A stretch of 61,473 nucleotides of DNA from Pseudomonadota bacterium (GTDB lineage Bacteria > Pseudomonadota > Gammaproteobacteria > Steroidobacterales > Steroidobacteraceae), in NCBI GenBank assembly GCA_021826035.1, contig JAKBBE010000009.1, positions 1-61,473 of the forward strand, written 5' to 3'. Below the pieces are notes generated by a model. The model saw only the letters and a program-made list of their open reading frames with translations, had not been told where the DNA came from and made no database searches. Position numbers and translations under genes: made by a program. How positions within the stretch are numbered: position 1 is the stretch's first letter; each line of letters starts with the position of its first letter. Shown piece by piece: positions 29,505 through 39,122 of the stretch.

Positions 29505-30684
29505 GATCAGGATGACTCCAGCCCGGCAGCGGTGCCCGCGGAGCGCGCGCCTCGGGTATGGTCAAGCGCATCCGGCGCGCGAAACTTCGCAGACAGACTT
29601 CGTTGGTCCCGAGCGGCCCAACAGTGTAGCTGTCCGAGGCCATACCCGCCTGGACACGCTCGATGAGCGCGGTGTCCTCGCGATTGACCTGACGGTTGAT
29701 CCGCCAGTTCAGATAGCGCGCCGCGCGCATCTGGCGCCGCTCATCGGGGTGGACGTAGGCGATCTCGCGGATCAATGTCTCGCTCGGAGATATCGGCAGG
29801 AACTGCATGAAGTCGACCTGATCGGGATAGATGTCGAAAGCCAGATTGGGCCAGAGCTTAAAGTAGATCCACAGCCGCTGGCGCGACGCAGGCAGATGCG
29901 CCACGGGCGGTAACAGAGCCTGGTAACGTCCCTCGGACCAGTTGCTCGACGGCGTGGCGCGCACCTGACCCCACATTTTGTCGATCCACGGCTGCGCCTC
30001 GACGCCATAAGTGTCGCCGAAGAGCCGCGAGAGCCCCGGATGCGCCACGGGAATGTGCAGTCCATCGGCATAATTATCGGCGATGTTCTTCCAGTTCACG
30101 GCCCGCGGCCGCAACGTGACCCGCCCTTGGGGAATCAGCCCCTCGAGCCGATACTCGGCGAGCTCGTCCAGGTACGGCGCGGCCATCTCGCGCACACTCG
30201 GCGTACCGGACGCGAACCGCACGAACACGAATCCGAAAAAGATCTCCTGCTCCAGTGCGGCGAGCCCATGTTGCTGCCGGTCAAGCCCCAGGAAAGCGTC
30301 GCGTTGCGGCAGAGCCATCAGACGTCCGTCTGTGGCGTAGGTCCACGCGTGGTACGGACAGGTAATCCGACGTCCACAATGCCCCCTCGGACCATCGAGC
30401 AGACGGGCGGCGCGATGCCGACAGACGTTGTGGAAGCTGCGCACCTCGCCATCATCGCCGCGGACGGTAACGACACTCTGGCCGAGGAAATCGAAGGTGT
30501 GATAGTCCCCAGGCTGCGCAATGTCGTTGACGTGGCAGACGAGCTGCCAGCTGGTGCGGAAGATCTGCTCCCGCTCGCGCTCGAAGAATTCCGGATCGCG
30601 ATAGATCCATGCGGGCAAACTGAGCGACTGCTCCTCGACTGCCGAGACGATGTCGGTCGCAGATGCGTTCACGGCCGGACTCAT
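29494..30684 (-). CDS. Rieske non-heme iron oxygenase, alpha subunit (GbcA/CMO-like)
   Basis: This 396-residue protein has a Rieske [2Fe-2S] motif CRH-...-CPYH at about residues 85-110 and a C-terminal mononuclear iron domain with NWKNIADNYADGLHIPVAHP, which carries the two His ligands. Layout and context resemble glycine-betaine/choline/carnitine monooxygenases, which remove N-methyl groups. ATG at 30684 is chosen because upstream residues do not look conserved. The needed reductase is not encoded nearby. The next gene upstream, divergent, encodes a BetI-like TetR regulator, which supports a quaternary or methylated amine substrate. Confidence 0.87.
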   Translation of the reverse strand: MSPAVNASATDIVSAVEEQSLSLPAWIYRDPEFFEREREQIFRTSWQLVCHVNDIAQPGDYHTFDFLGQSVVTVRGDDGEVRSFHNVCRHRAARLLDGPRGHCGRRITCPYHAWTYATDGRLMALPQRDAFLGLDRQQHGLAALEQEIFFGFVFVRFASGTPSVREMAAPYLDELAEYRLEGLIPQGRVTLRPRAVNWKNIADNYADGLHIPVAHPGLSRLFGDTYGVEAQPWIDKMWGQVRATPSSNWSEGRYQALLPPVAHLPASRQRLWIYFKLWPNLAFDIYPDQVDFMQFLPISPSETLIREIAYVHPDERRQMRAARYLNWRINRQVNREDTALIERVQAGMASDSYTVGPLGTNEVCLRSFARRMRLTIPEARAPRAPLPGWSHPDHDR

Positions 30685-30872
30685 ATGGCCCACTGTTGAA
30701 CGACTGTACAGCAGTATTTTGAGCAGGGTCAAGCGAGTGCATCGTGCCCCGCACTCATCGCTGTGGGGCGCGCACCTGGGGAGCCGGGCGGATCGGCCAC
30801 CCGGGGGTATCATGGACGCACCGCGCGGGCTGACCCGCTCGTGGCAATCGCACACTGAAAGGGAATGCATTG
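30685..30872. promoter_or_regulatory. divergent control region with candidate TetR operator
   Basis: This 188-bp region lies between the Rieske oxygenase (minus) and TetR (plus) genes. It contains CTGTACAG, a perfect 8-bp palindrome at 30704-30711, preceded by TTGAACG at 30695-30701, which resembles half of the alphaproteobacterial BetI-type site. The site lies within 30 bp of the Rieske start, so binding would block that gene. Confidence 0.35.
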
Positions 30873-31571
30873 ATGGCCCAAGCGCAACGCCAGCCGAAAT
30901 TCCGTCGCGCGCCGCCAGAGGTTCGGCGCGAAGCCCTGATCGATGCGACGCTCGTGTGCCTGCGCACGCACGGCCATGCGGGGCTATCGGCGCGCCGCAT
31001 CGGTTCGCTCGCCGGGGTATCCCCGGGGCTGATCACCCATCATTTCCCCAGCCTCTCGGCGCTGGTCGCGGCCGCCTACGAATCACTCGCCATGTCGCTG
31101 CTGCACTCCATCGAGCAACATGCCCGCGAAGCGAAGACGACGGCCCGGGAACGATTGCGGCGGTTCTTTCGAGCATCATTTGCCCCGAGACTCCTCGAAC
31201 CCGGACTGTTCAACGCGTGGCTCGTGTTCTGGAGCATGATGGCCCATGACGCCAGGGTACGCGCGGTGCACAACCGCACGTACGTCGCCTATCGCGCCGT
31301 GCTCGAATCGATGCTCGGGGACCTGTCAGGCTGCGGCGGCATCCCGCCGTTCAAGCTGCGGCCGGCCGCAATCGCACTCGCCGCCCTGCTCGATGGCCTG
31401 TGGATCGAGGCGAGCATGAACGCGCGCACCTTCAAGCCCGCCGAGGCGGTCGCCCTGTGCGAAGACTGGATCAATGCGCTCAGCGAGGGGGCTTTCCCGA
31501 GTCTGCTGCGCTCACGCAGCCGAAGCGGCGGGTCCCGCCGCTTCACTCGTGTGTCTGTCCGTCGCGGCTGA
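30873..31571 (+). CDS. TetR-family regulator, BetI-like
   Basis: This 232-residue protein has an N-terminal TetR helix-turn-helix (LIDATLVCLRTHGHAGLSAR, VSPGLITHHFPS) and a BetI-like C-terminal ligand-binding domain (FWSMMAHDARVRAVHN, ALLDGLWIEASM). BetI represses choline-to-betaine genes and is released by choline. The ATG at 30873 is preferred over the TTG at 30870; a GGGA lies upstream. Divergent from the Rieske/FAD operon, it is the likely repressor of that operon. Convergent with the DDAH-like gene. Confidence 0.87.
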   Translation: MAQAQRQPKFRRAPPEVRREALIDATLVCLRTHGHAGLSARRIGSLAGVSPGLITHHFPSLSALVAAAYESLAMSLLHSIEQHAREAKTTARERLRRFFRASFAPRLLEPGLFNAWLVFWSMMAHDARVRAVHNRTYVAYRAVLESMLGDLSGCGGIPPFKLRPAAIALAALLDGLWIEASMNARTFKPAEAVALCEDWINALSEGAFPSLLRSRSRSGGSRRFTRVSVRRG

Positions 31572-31583
31572 AGCGTCCGAGGA

Positions 31584-32387
31584 CTAGGGTTCGCGACGGT
31601 CATCGTCGACAAAGACCAGGCTGCAGCACGTGACCGCGCCTTCGGCTTTTTCCAGTTCCGAAACGTCGATCACGGAGACCGCCACACCACCGCGGCGCAG
31701 CCGCTCCGCGGTGCGCGGCTTGGACGCCGGGTAGATCACCTCGCTGTCGAGCAGCAGCGCATTGGCGCCGAGCGGCTCGGCAGAGTCGACTTCGATCCAC
31801 TCGAGTCCCCTGAACGGCTCGGTGGCAACGTACTGCGGATTGAGCAGCAGAGTCTCCGGACCCACCCGAGTCACCGCGCTCTTCAAATGCAAACAGCCGT
31901 GCACCGGAACGGCTTCGACCCGATAGCCAAACGGCGCCACGTGCTCGGCCAGCTGCTCGAGGCCTGAACGGCTGCTGCGACCGGAAAGTCCGACGTAGAG
32001 GGTCCGGTTCACGCGCAACACGTCACCGCCATCGAGGGTCGCCGGCGCCGCAATCCTCGCGATCCGCCGGTAACGGCCGAGCACCTTCGCCACCGAATCG
32101 GTCTCGGCGCGCCGGGACGGTGCGCCCGGCCGGGTCACGACGGCGATTTCATCGAGAACGATGGCGGTGTCCTCGACGAACACCGAGTCGGCGAGCAGCG
32201 GCGCTTCGGGCAGCCGCTCGAGACGACAACCAACGCGAAGCAGCGCCTGCTCGTAGGTCGCGTGTTGCTCTCGAGCCCGGTCGATGTCGATCGGCGCCCG
32301 CGCCAGATGCGTCAGCTCGCACCGCAGCAACGCCGGGCTCACGGGGCGTGTCACCGCGATGCGCACCTGCTTCGCGCTGCTCGGCAT
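31584..32387 (-). CDS. dimethylarginine dimethylaminohydrolase-like amidinotransferase-superfamily enzyme
   Basis: This 267-residue protein has the DDAH signatures: VEDTAIV (Glu/Asp), DGGDVLR, HGCLHLKSAVT with the catalytic His, and TCCSLVFVDD with the catalytic Cys near the C-terminus. DDAH hydrolyses N-methylated arginines to citrulline plus methylamine or dimethylamine; related enzymes hydrolyse arginine. ATG 32387 starts the conserved region; further upstream sequence is not DDAH-like. It diverges from an APC-family permease gene, a likely uptake partner. Confidence 0.88.
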   Translation of the reverse strand: MPSSAKQVRIAVTRPVSPALLRCELTHLARAPIDIDRAREQHATYEQALLRVGCRLERLPEAPLLADSVFVEDTAIVLDEIAVVTRPGAPSRRAETDSVAKVLGRYRRIARIAAPATLDGGDVLRVNRTLYVGLSGRSSRSGLEQLAEHVAPFGYRVEAVPVHGCLHLKSAVTRVGPETLLLNPQYVATEPFRGLEWIEVDSAEPLGANALLLDSEVIYPASKPRTAERLRRGGVAVSVIDVSELEKAEGAVTCCSLVFVDDDRREP

Positions 32388-32481
32388 GGCCACCTCGTGA
32401 GGGATGATATTCGGCCCGAAGAATATCAGGTACTGTGTACGGACTCGAATTCCCCGTCCCGCCTTCGGAGGAATCCGCGAC

Positions 32482-33783
32482 ATGCACCCCGGCAGTGAAC
32501 CGCGACGCAGCCTCGGTCTGGCCACCACCACCTCCGTGGTGGTCGGCAACATGGTGGGCTCGGGAGTCTTTTTGCTGCCGGCCGCACTGGCAATGTACGG
32601 GCGATACAGCCTGTGGGGCTGGGGGTTCAGCACCGCCGGTGCGCTGCTGCTGGCGTGGATGTTCAGCGACCTGGCACGGCGCATGCCCCGCTCCGGCGGA
32701 CCGTATGCCTATACGCGCGAGGGACTTGGGGATTTTGCCGGCTTCCTGGTCGCGTGGATGTACTGGATCAGCATCGCCGCATCGGTGGCCGCGATCGCCG
32801 TCGCGTTCGTCAGTTACCTGGTCCCGTTCGCACCCGCACTGGCCGTGCACCGTTGGGCCGGCGCGGGCGCGGCTCTGCTCACGAGCTGGGTGCTCACGGG
32901 CGTGAACATCTGGGGCGTGCGCGCAGCCGGCCGGCTGCAGCTCGTCACCGTGATCCTCAAACTCTCCCCGCTACTGGTGCTGGCCGCCGTCGGCAGCTTC
33001 TATTTTGACCCCACGTTGATCACGGCAGGACCGGCCACCGTCAATCCGTTTGCCTCAATCAACACCTGCGCAGCACTGACGATGTGGGCCTTCGTCGGCC
33101 TGGAGTGCGCCACCGTCCCGGCCGATCATGTCAAAGACCCGGCAAGAACCATTCCCAGAGCCACGCTGCTCGGCACCACCATCGCCGCCGTCGTGTATAT
33201 CGCCTGTACCACCGCGGTGATGGGCGTCGTGCCGGCCGCAACGCTCGCACACTCGAACGCGCCCCTCGCCGCCGCTGCGCAAGCGCTCTGGGGGGGCTGG
33301 GCCGGGGATCTGATCGCCGCGGCCGCGGCGATTTCCTGCTTCGGTGCGCTCAACGGCTGGACGCTCATGGCCGGGCAGTTCGCGCAAGCCGTCGCCCGCG
33401 ACCAGCTATTCCCGAGCGTCTTCGCGCGCGAAATCCGTCGCGGCACCCCGGCGATCGGGCTGGTGCTCTCCGGGCTCATCGCCAGCGGTCTGATCGCGAT
33501 GAACTACAGCCGGGGTCTGATCGGCACCTTCGACATCATCATCCTGATCGCGACATTCTTCACGCTCGTTCCGTACATGATGTGTGCCGTGGCGGAGGCG
33601 CTCGGTAGCGGCACGCACCCCCGACCGCTGCGCAACGTGCTGCTGGCATCGGCGGCGTTCGTGTTCGCGCTCTGGGCCGCGGCGGGCACCGGACGACGTT
33701 CACTCTACTGGGGCACACTGGTCATGCTCGCCGGCCTGCCGGTCTACGCGTGGCAGAAATGGTCACAGGTGAAACACGCTTGA
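32482..33783 (+). CDS. APC-superfamily amino acid permease (AdiC-like)
   Basis: This 433-residue permease has 12 predicted helices. The first helix carries GNMVGSGVFLLP, the APC family unwound-helix motif, and PRSGGPYAYTREGLGDFAGF follows helix 2. It most resembles arginine/agmatine-type and other basic amino acid antiporters. GGAGG at 32467-32471 lies about ten bases before ATG 32482. Its divergent partner is the DDAH-like gene, so methylated arginine or a similar basic amino acid is a reasonable substrate guess. Confidence 0.88.
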   Translation: MHPGSEPRRSLGLATTTSVVVGNMVGSGVFLLPAALAMYGRYSLWGWGFSTAGALLLAWMFSDLARRMPRSGGPYAYTREGLGDFAGFLVAWMYWISIAASVAAIAVAFVSYLVPFAPALAVHRWAGAGAALLTSWVLTGVNIWGVRAAGRLQLVTVILKLSPLLVLAAVGSFYFDPTLITAGPATVNPFASINTCAALTMWAFVGLECATVPADHVKDPARTIPRATLLGTTIAAVVYIACTTAVMGVVPAATLAHSNAPLAAAAQALWGGWAGDLIAAAAAISCFGALNGWTLMAGQFAQAVARDQLFPSVFAREIRRGTPAIGLVLSGLIASGLIAMNYSRGLIGTFDIIILIATFFTLVPYMMCAVAEALGSGTHPRPLRNVLLASAAFVFALWAAAGTGRRSLYWGTLVMLAGLPVYAWQKWSQVKHA

Positions 33784-34055
33784 GCGCCACACGCCGCAAC
33801 CGGCGTAGCGCGCGGAGATCCGCGATTCACCCGCCTCACCGACAGACCCCCGCTGGTCTGCGCCAGAACAACCAACCCTTAAGCCGGGCCGTCACACCGC
33901 GACTCACTGCGCGCCGAGCTGAGCGGTTGCGCCAGTGAGGCACGCACCTTGCGCAGACGACGTTCACTCACACGGTGCCGCAGTACTTCCATACACTCAT
34001 GCAGTCCTAGGCGAGGACCGTACCGCAGGCCGATCACGCTGCTGGCCGCCGCGGG
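33784..34055. other. intergenic region, 272 bp
   Basis: This lies between convergent genes (APC permease and tyrosine phenol-lyase). A minus-strand frame from a GTG near 34046 to TAA at 33882 continues in frame after the lyase stop and reads like a basic helical peptide (MEVLRHRVSERRLRK), but there is no good Shine-Dalgarno. No terminator with T-tract is seen. Confidence 0.3.
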
Positions 34056-35582
<1,527 letters not shown>

Positions 35583-35594
35583 TCAAAGAAAGCG

Positions 35595-35628
35595 TATAAT
35601 TACGACAATATCAATCGATAAAATCGAT
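35595..35628 (+). promoter_or_regulatory. promoter and ATCGAT dyads upstream of the LysR gene
   Basis: A perfect TATAAT lies at 35595-35600, 29 bp before the LysR ATG; no good -35 is seen at 17 bp, so activation may be needed. Two ATCGAT elements at 35614-35619 and 35623-35628, separated by AAA, form a symmetric AT-rich site overlapping the leader, a candidate autoregulatory operator. Confidence 0.45.
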
Positions 35629-35629
35629 C

Positions 35630-36523
35630 ATGACGCGCCCCGATCTCGATGCGATACGCGCCTTGGATGCTGTGGTGCGCCACGGCGGGTTCGCCCAGGC
35701 GGCCGCAGCGCTGCACAGAGTTCAATCCACGGTGAGCTATCAGGTCGGTAAGCTCGAAGCACAGCTCGGGGTGCCGTTGCTGGATCGGACGCACTACCGT
35801 GTCCAATTAACCCCCGCGGGGGAGGCTTTGCTCGCCGAGGGACGCCGCCTGCTCGGCCAGGCGGATCGCATGGCGTGCATGGCTCAGCAGTTCTCGTCAG
35901 GCTGGGAGCCGCGCCTCACCGTGATTCTCGACGGGATCCTGTCGCTCGAGGCGACCTTGCGCGCGCTGAAGACATTGGCCGACGAAAAGGTGCCAACGCG
36001 GATTCAATTAAAGGTCGAGTATCTCGGCGGCGTCCAGTTCCGCTTCGAGAAGGACAACGCCGATATCATGCTGGTCAAAGATTATGTGGGTCGTTCGGAT
36101 CTCGACGCGCATCCACTGCAGGAAGTGGAATGCATTTTATGCGTTTCGCCGCGCCACCCTCTTGCGAACCGCGCCCGCGTCGCGCTCTCTGAACTTCACG
36201 AGCACGTAGAGCTCTCCGTCCAGGATTCGAGCGACCGGGGCGACGATGAGCATATGTTCGGCGGCGATCGCGTCTTCTATCTCTCCGGATTCATTGCCAA
36301 GAAGCAGGCTCTGCGGATGGGCTTAGGCTTCGGTTGGATGCCGCGCCATCTCGTCGACCGCGAATTGCACACCGGCGCGCTCACCGAGCTGCACTACGCT
36401 GGTGGCTCCAGATATCGATTCACGCCCCAACTCGTTCATCGCGTCACTGCACCGCTCGGTCGGACCGGACGGCGGCTGGCAGAGTTGCTCGTCGGCGAAT
36501 CGACGCCGATTCGCCAGCGGTGA
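35630..36523 (+). CDS. LysR-family transcriptional regulator
   Basis: This 297-residue protein has the LysR winged helix-turn-helix at residues 4-63 (LDAIRALDAVVRHGGFAQAA, QSTVSYQVGKLEAQLGVPLL) and an effector-binding substrate domain (about 90-290). It sits between tyrosine phenol-lyase (divergent) and tryptophanase (downstream, same strand), so it most likely responds to an aromatic amino acid or product and controls both genes. The ATG overlaps the ATCGAT element. The effector is not known. Confidence 0.9.
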   Translation: MTRPDLDAIRALDAVVRHGGFAQAAAALHRVQSTVSYQVGKLEAQLGVPLLDRTHYRVQLTPAGEALLAEGRRLLGQADRMACMAQQFSSGWEPRLTVILDGILSLEATLRALKTLADEKVPTRIQLKVEYLGGVQFRFEKDNADIMLVKDYVGRSDLDAHPLQEVECILCVSPRHPLANRARVALSELHEHVELSVQDSSDRGDDEHMFGGDRVFYLSGFIAKKQALRMGLGFGWMPRHLVDRELHTGALTELHYAGGSRYRFTPQLVHRVTAPLGRTGRRLAELLVGESTPIRQR

Positions 36524-36674
36524 CGCCGCTCCCGGTCCCCAAAGGGCCGGGGCTGCCCGGTGGGCGCGTCCGTTTCCTGCCCGCAGTGATCGCCGACGCC
36601 ACTCGCGCAAACAGTTTCCCCTCCGATCAAGAAGATACAGGCGGTTGTTCTTTCGCGGGCCGATTGCAGGGACC

Positions 36675-36691
36675 ATTCAGGAACAATGTTC
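36675..36691 (+). promoter_or_regulatory. palindrome upstream of tryptophanase gene
   Basis: GAACAATGTTC (36681-36691) is a perfect 11-bp dyad, extended imperfectly to CAGGAACAATGTTCTTG. It is about 50 bp before the tryptophanase ATG, a suitable place for a LysR-type activator site. Confidence 0.35.
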
Positions 36692-36739
36692 TTGAGCGAC
36701 TGCTTAAGATCTCGGAACACGAGGCAAGGCCATACCGCT

Positions 36740-38104
36740 ATGAAAACCATCATCGAGCCGTTTCGCATCAAGGCAATCGAGCCGATCCGGCTCACCACGC
36801 CCGCGGAGCGGCGCGAGGTGCTCAAGAGCGCCCACTGGAACCTCTTCGCGGTGCGTTCGGAGGACGTCACCATCGACCTGCTCACCGATTCGGGCACGAG
36901 CGCCATGAGCGCGCGGCAGTGGGCGGCCCTGATGGCGGGCGACGAATCCTACGCCGGCTCACCGTCATTCTACCGGTTCGAAGCGGCAGTGAAGGCACTC
37001 ATGCCGTTCCGACACGTTATCCCGACGCATCAGGGCCGCGCTGCAGAGGCGATCCTCTTCGCCCTGATCGGCGGCGCAGGACGGGTGATTCCCTCCAATG
37101 CGCATTTCGATACGACGCGGGCAAACATCGAAGCGAGCGGAGCCGAGGCGCGTGATCTGCTCATCGAGGAAGGACGTGATCCAGCCTCGCGCCATCCGTT
37201 CAAGGGCAACATGGATACCGCGCGGCTCGAGAGACTTCTGGAGGAGCGCCACGCCGAGGTTCCCGCCGTGATGCTGACGGTGACGAACAACACCGGAGGC
37301 GGCCAGCCGGTGAGCCTCGAGAACATCCGCGCCACGGCGGCAATTGCCAATCGCTACGGCAAGCCGCTGTTCATCGACGGTTGCCGATTCGCAGAAAACG
37401 CCTACTTCATCAAACTTCGGGAGCCTGGCCAGCAGTCCCGCGCCGTACCGGACATCGTGCGCGACATGTTTTCGGCTGCCGACGGCATGATCATGAGTGC
37501 CAAAAAGGACGCGCTTGCCAATATTGGGGGCTGGCTGGCGGTGAACGACGACACACTGGCCCAAGGTGCGCGCGAGCGACTCATTCTTACTGAGGGATTT
37601 CCGACCTACGGGGGACTGGCGGGCCGAGACCTCGAAGCGATCGCCCAGGGACTCGCCGAGGTCATCGACGAGGATTATCTTCGCTACCGCCTGCGGACCT
37701 GCGAATACGTGGTCGAGCGCTTGCGCGCGCTCGGTGTACCGACCGTGGAGCCGAGTGGCGGGCATGCGGTATTCATCGACGCGCGTGCCTTCCTCGACCA
37801 CATTCCGCCCCTGCAATATCCCGGGCAGGCGCTGGTGGCGGCGCTGTATGAGCAGGGTGGCGTTCGCAGTTGTGAGATCGGCACGGTGATGTTCGGCCGG
37901 CAGAGCGACGGCAGCGAACGGCCCGCCATGATGGATCTGGTGCGCCTCGCGATGCCGCGGCGAGTATACACGCAAGCCCATGCCGACTATCTGATCGAGG
38001 TCATCGGCGAGATCGCGGCACGGCGGGGTGATCTGCGCGGGCTGCGCATCGTCGAGCAACCGCAACGGTTGCGGCACTTTACCGCGCAGTTCGCGCCGTT
38101 ATGA
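36740..38104 (+). CDS. tnaA: tryptophanase (tryptophan indole-lyase)
   Basis: This 454-residue PLP enzyme is predicted to cleave L-tryptophan to indole, pyruvate and ammonia. It shares the beta-eliminating lyase frame with the tyrosine phenol-lyase at 34056 ([56 protein letters not shown] with the PLP lysine). It has SNAHFDTTRANIEASGA and SCEIGTVMFGR where the tyrosine enzyme has [11 protein letters not shown] and [10 protein letters not shown], which fits tryptophanase. No tnaC-like leader peptide or tnaB permease was found. ATG 36740 is chosen by alignment to family starts; the Shine-Dalgarno is weak. Confidence 0.9.
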   Translation: MKTIIEPFRIKAIEPIRLTTPAERREVLKSAHWNLFAVRSEDVTIDLLTDSGTSAMSARQWAALMAGDESYAGSPSFYRFEAAVKALMPFRHVIPTHQGRAAEAILFALIGGAGRVIPSNAHFDTTRANIEASGAEARDLLIEEGRDPASRHPFKGNMDTARLERLLEERHAEVPAVMLTVTNNTGGGQPVSLENIRATAAIANRYGKPLFIDGCRFAENAYFIKLREPGQQSRAVPDIVRDMFSAADGMIMSAKKDALANIGGWLAVNDDTLAQGARERLILTEGFPTYGGLAGRDLEAIAQGLAEVIDEDYLRYRLRTCEYVVERLRALGVPTVEPSGGHAVFIDARAFLDHIPPLQYPGQALVAALYEQGGVRSCEIGTVMFGRQSDGSERPAMMDLVRLAMPRRVYTQAHADYLIEVIGEIAARRGDLRGLRIVEQPQRLRHFTAQFAPL

Positions 38105-38126
38105 GCGAACGCGCGATTTGCCACGA

Positions 38127-38156
38127 CCGTGCAGAGGAACATGCTCCCCTGCACGG
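38127..38156 (+). terminator. candidate terminator after tryptophanase gene
   Basis: CCGTGCAG (38127-38134) pairs with CTGCACGG (38149-38156), an 8-bp stem 22 bases after the tryptophanase stop. There is no T-tract, so it may be a Rho-dependent 3'-end hairpin. Confidence 0.35.
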
Positions 38157-38264
38157 CGATGGTTATCGGCGCTGTACCGTCACACACCAAGTTTCGGACA
38201 CTGCCCTCGCGGACCGACGTACCGGGTCCCGACGCCAGGAACCGCACGCGCGATCGCTTCGTCA

Positions 38265-38298
38265 TTCGTATTGGGCCGCATCAACGACCCGATACGAA
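38265..38298. repeat. 11-bp inverted repeat with 12-nt loop
   Basis: TTCGTATTGGG (38265-38275) pairs with CCCGATACGAA (38288-38298), with one T-G wobble. It lies in the gap without genes. It could be a terminator-like hairpin or a protein-binding dyad. Confidence 0.45.
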
Positions 38299-38854
38299 CG
38301 CTAACGGTAAGGTCGGCAGGCACAAGCATGGCGATTTTCACGCACCATGTACGAGCACCGCGCCTGGGCGGTAGCCGACGGCGCGGGCGACCGTAAGGCA
38401 ACGGCCTCACCGCCGCTCGAGCTGCCACGCATCGATCTGCCGCCCCGGCACACCACCAGTCGGCACAAGGGGGGCTCGGCGCGCACCGGTCGGAGGAGCG
38501 GTCCAGAGAGCAGCCGCAGCGGTCGCCGGCCGAGAGCGAACCCTGCACGAGGCAGGAGGCCGGCATCAAGACGACCGGCATGCGATCCGGGGGCCACCGG
38601 CACAGGTGCCGGCAGCGCGGGAGCGTGGAAATCGACGCGCGCGCAGCGCAAAAAAAAATCAGGTCAATCCGCGCAGCGACACTCTCGTCATCCGTAACGT
38701 TACGCCCCGCAGCCCGCGCCACCACCCCGCGTCCGTCAGGACGGGCGCTGCGAACTCCACAGCACTCCTTTCGCCCCCCCAGTCACACCCTGTACCATTG
38801 CCGGCCTTCATCCTCCTGACCCTCTTTGCAGTGACTGAATAAAAAAAAACGTCC

Positions 38855-38872
38855 TGTATCTATCCTGATACA
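38855..38872. promoter_or_regulatory. TGTATC-N6-GATACA dyad after an A-tract
   Basis: A perfect 6+6 bp dyad with TATCCT spacer (38855-38872) sits next to AAAAAAAAA (38841-38849), about 250 bp before the activator gene. The spacing fits a dimeric regulator site. On the minus strand it would be a weak hairpin followed by T9, but no minus-strand gene ends here. Confidence 0.4.
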
Positions 38873-39122
38873 TCCGACGTTGTTCCCACCGATGTCCGCC
38901 GATCGCCCCGCGCGCGCCGCATCACGGTACGGTGGGCTCAAATTCGAGCAGCCCGATTATCTCCTCGGCCTTGCGTCATAACTTTCGCCGGCGATCCCGA
39001 CTAAAGGCGCTTCCGGGGCAACACGTAAGGGACCTCGCGTGCTACGTACAAGCCCCACTGTGAGCACGCCCGTCGTCACTATAGCGTGCCCCCGCATGCA
39101 CGTGACATAAGAAGCTCTCCAG

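Larger units (their letters stand above)
38105..39122. other. large intergenic region with several dyads
   Basis: This 1018-bp gap holds no recognised gene; its short ORFs are low-complexity Arg/Ala/Pro-rich translations. It has a hairpin CCGTGCAG...CTGCACGG (38127-38134/38149-38156), a long hairpin (38265-38298), a 12-bp palindrome CGTAACGTTACG (38693-38704), A-tracts at 38650-38658 and 38841-38849, and a dyad TGTATC-N6-GATACA (38855-38872). It must include the promoter of the sigma-54 activator gene at 39123. A TATAGC at 39080-39085 is a weak -10 candidate. Confidence 0.45.

Noticed and set aside
33882..34046. Short minus-strand frame continuing after the tyrosine phenol-lyase stop
   Set aside because: Basic helical-looking peptide but no Shine-Dalgarno and no known family; could be chance read-through frame.
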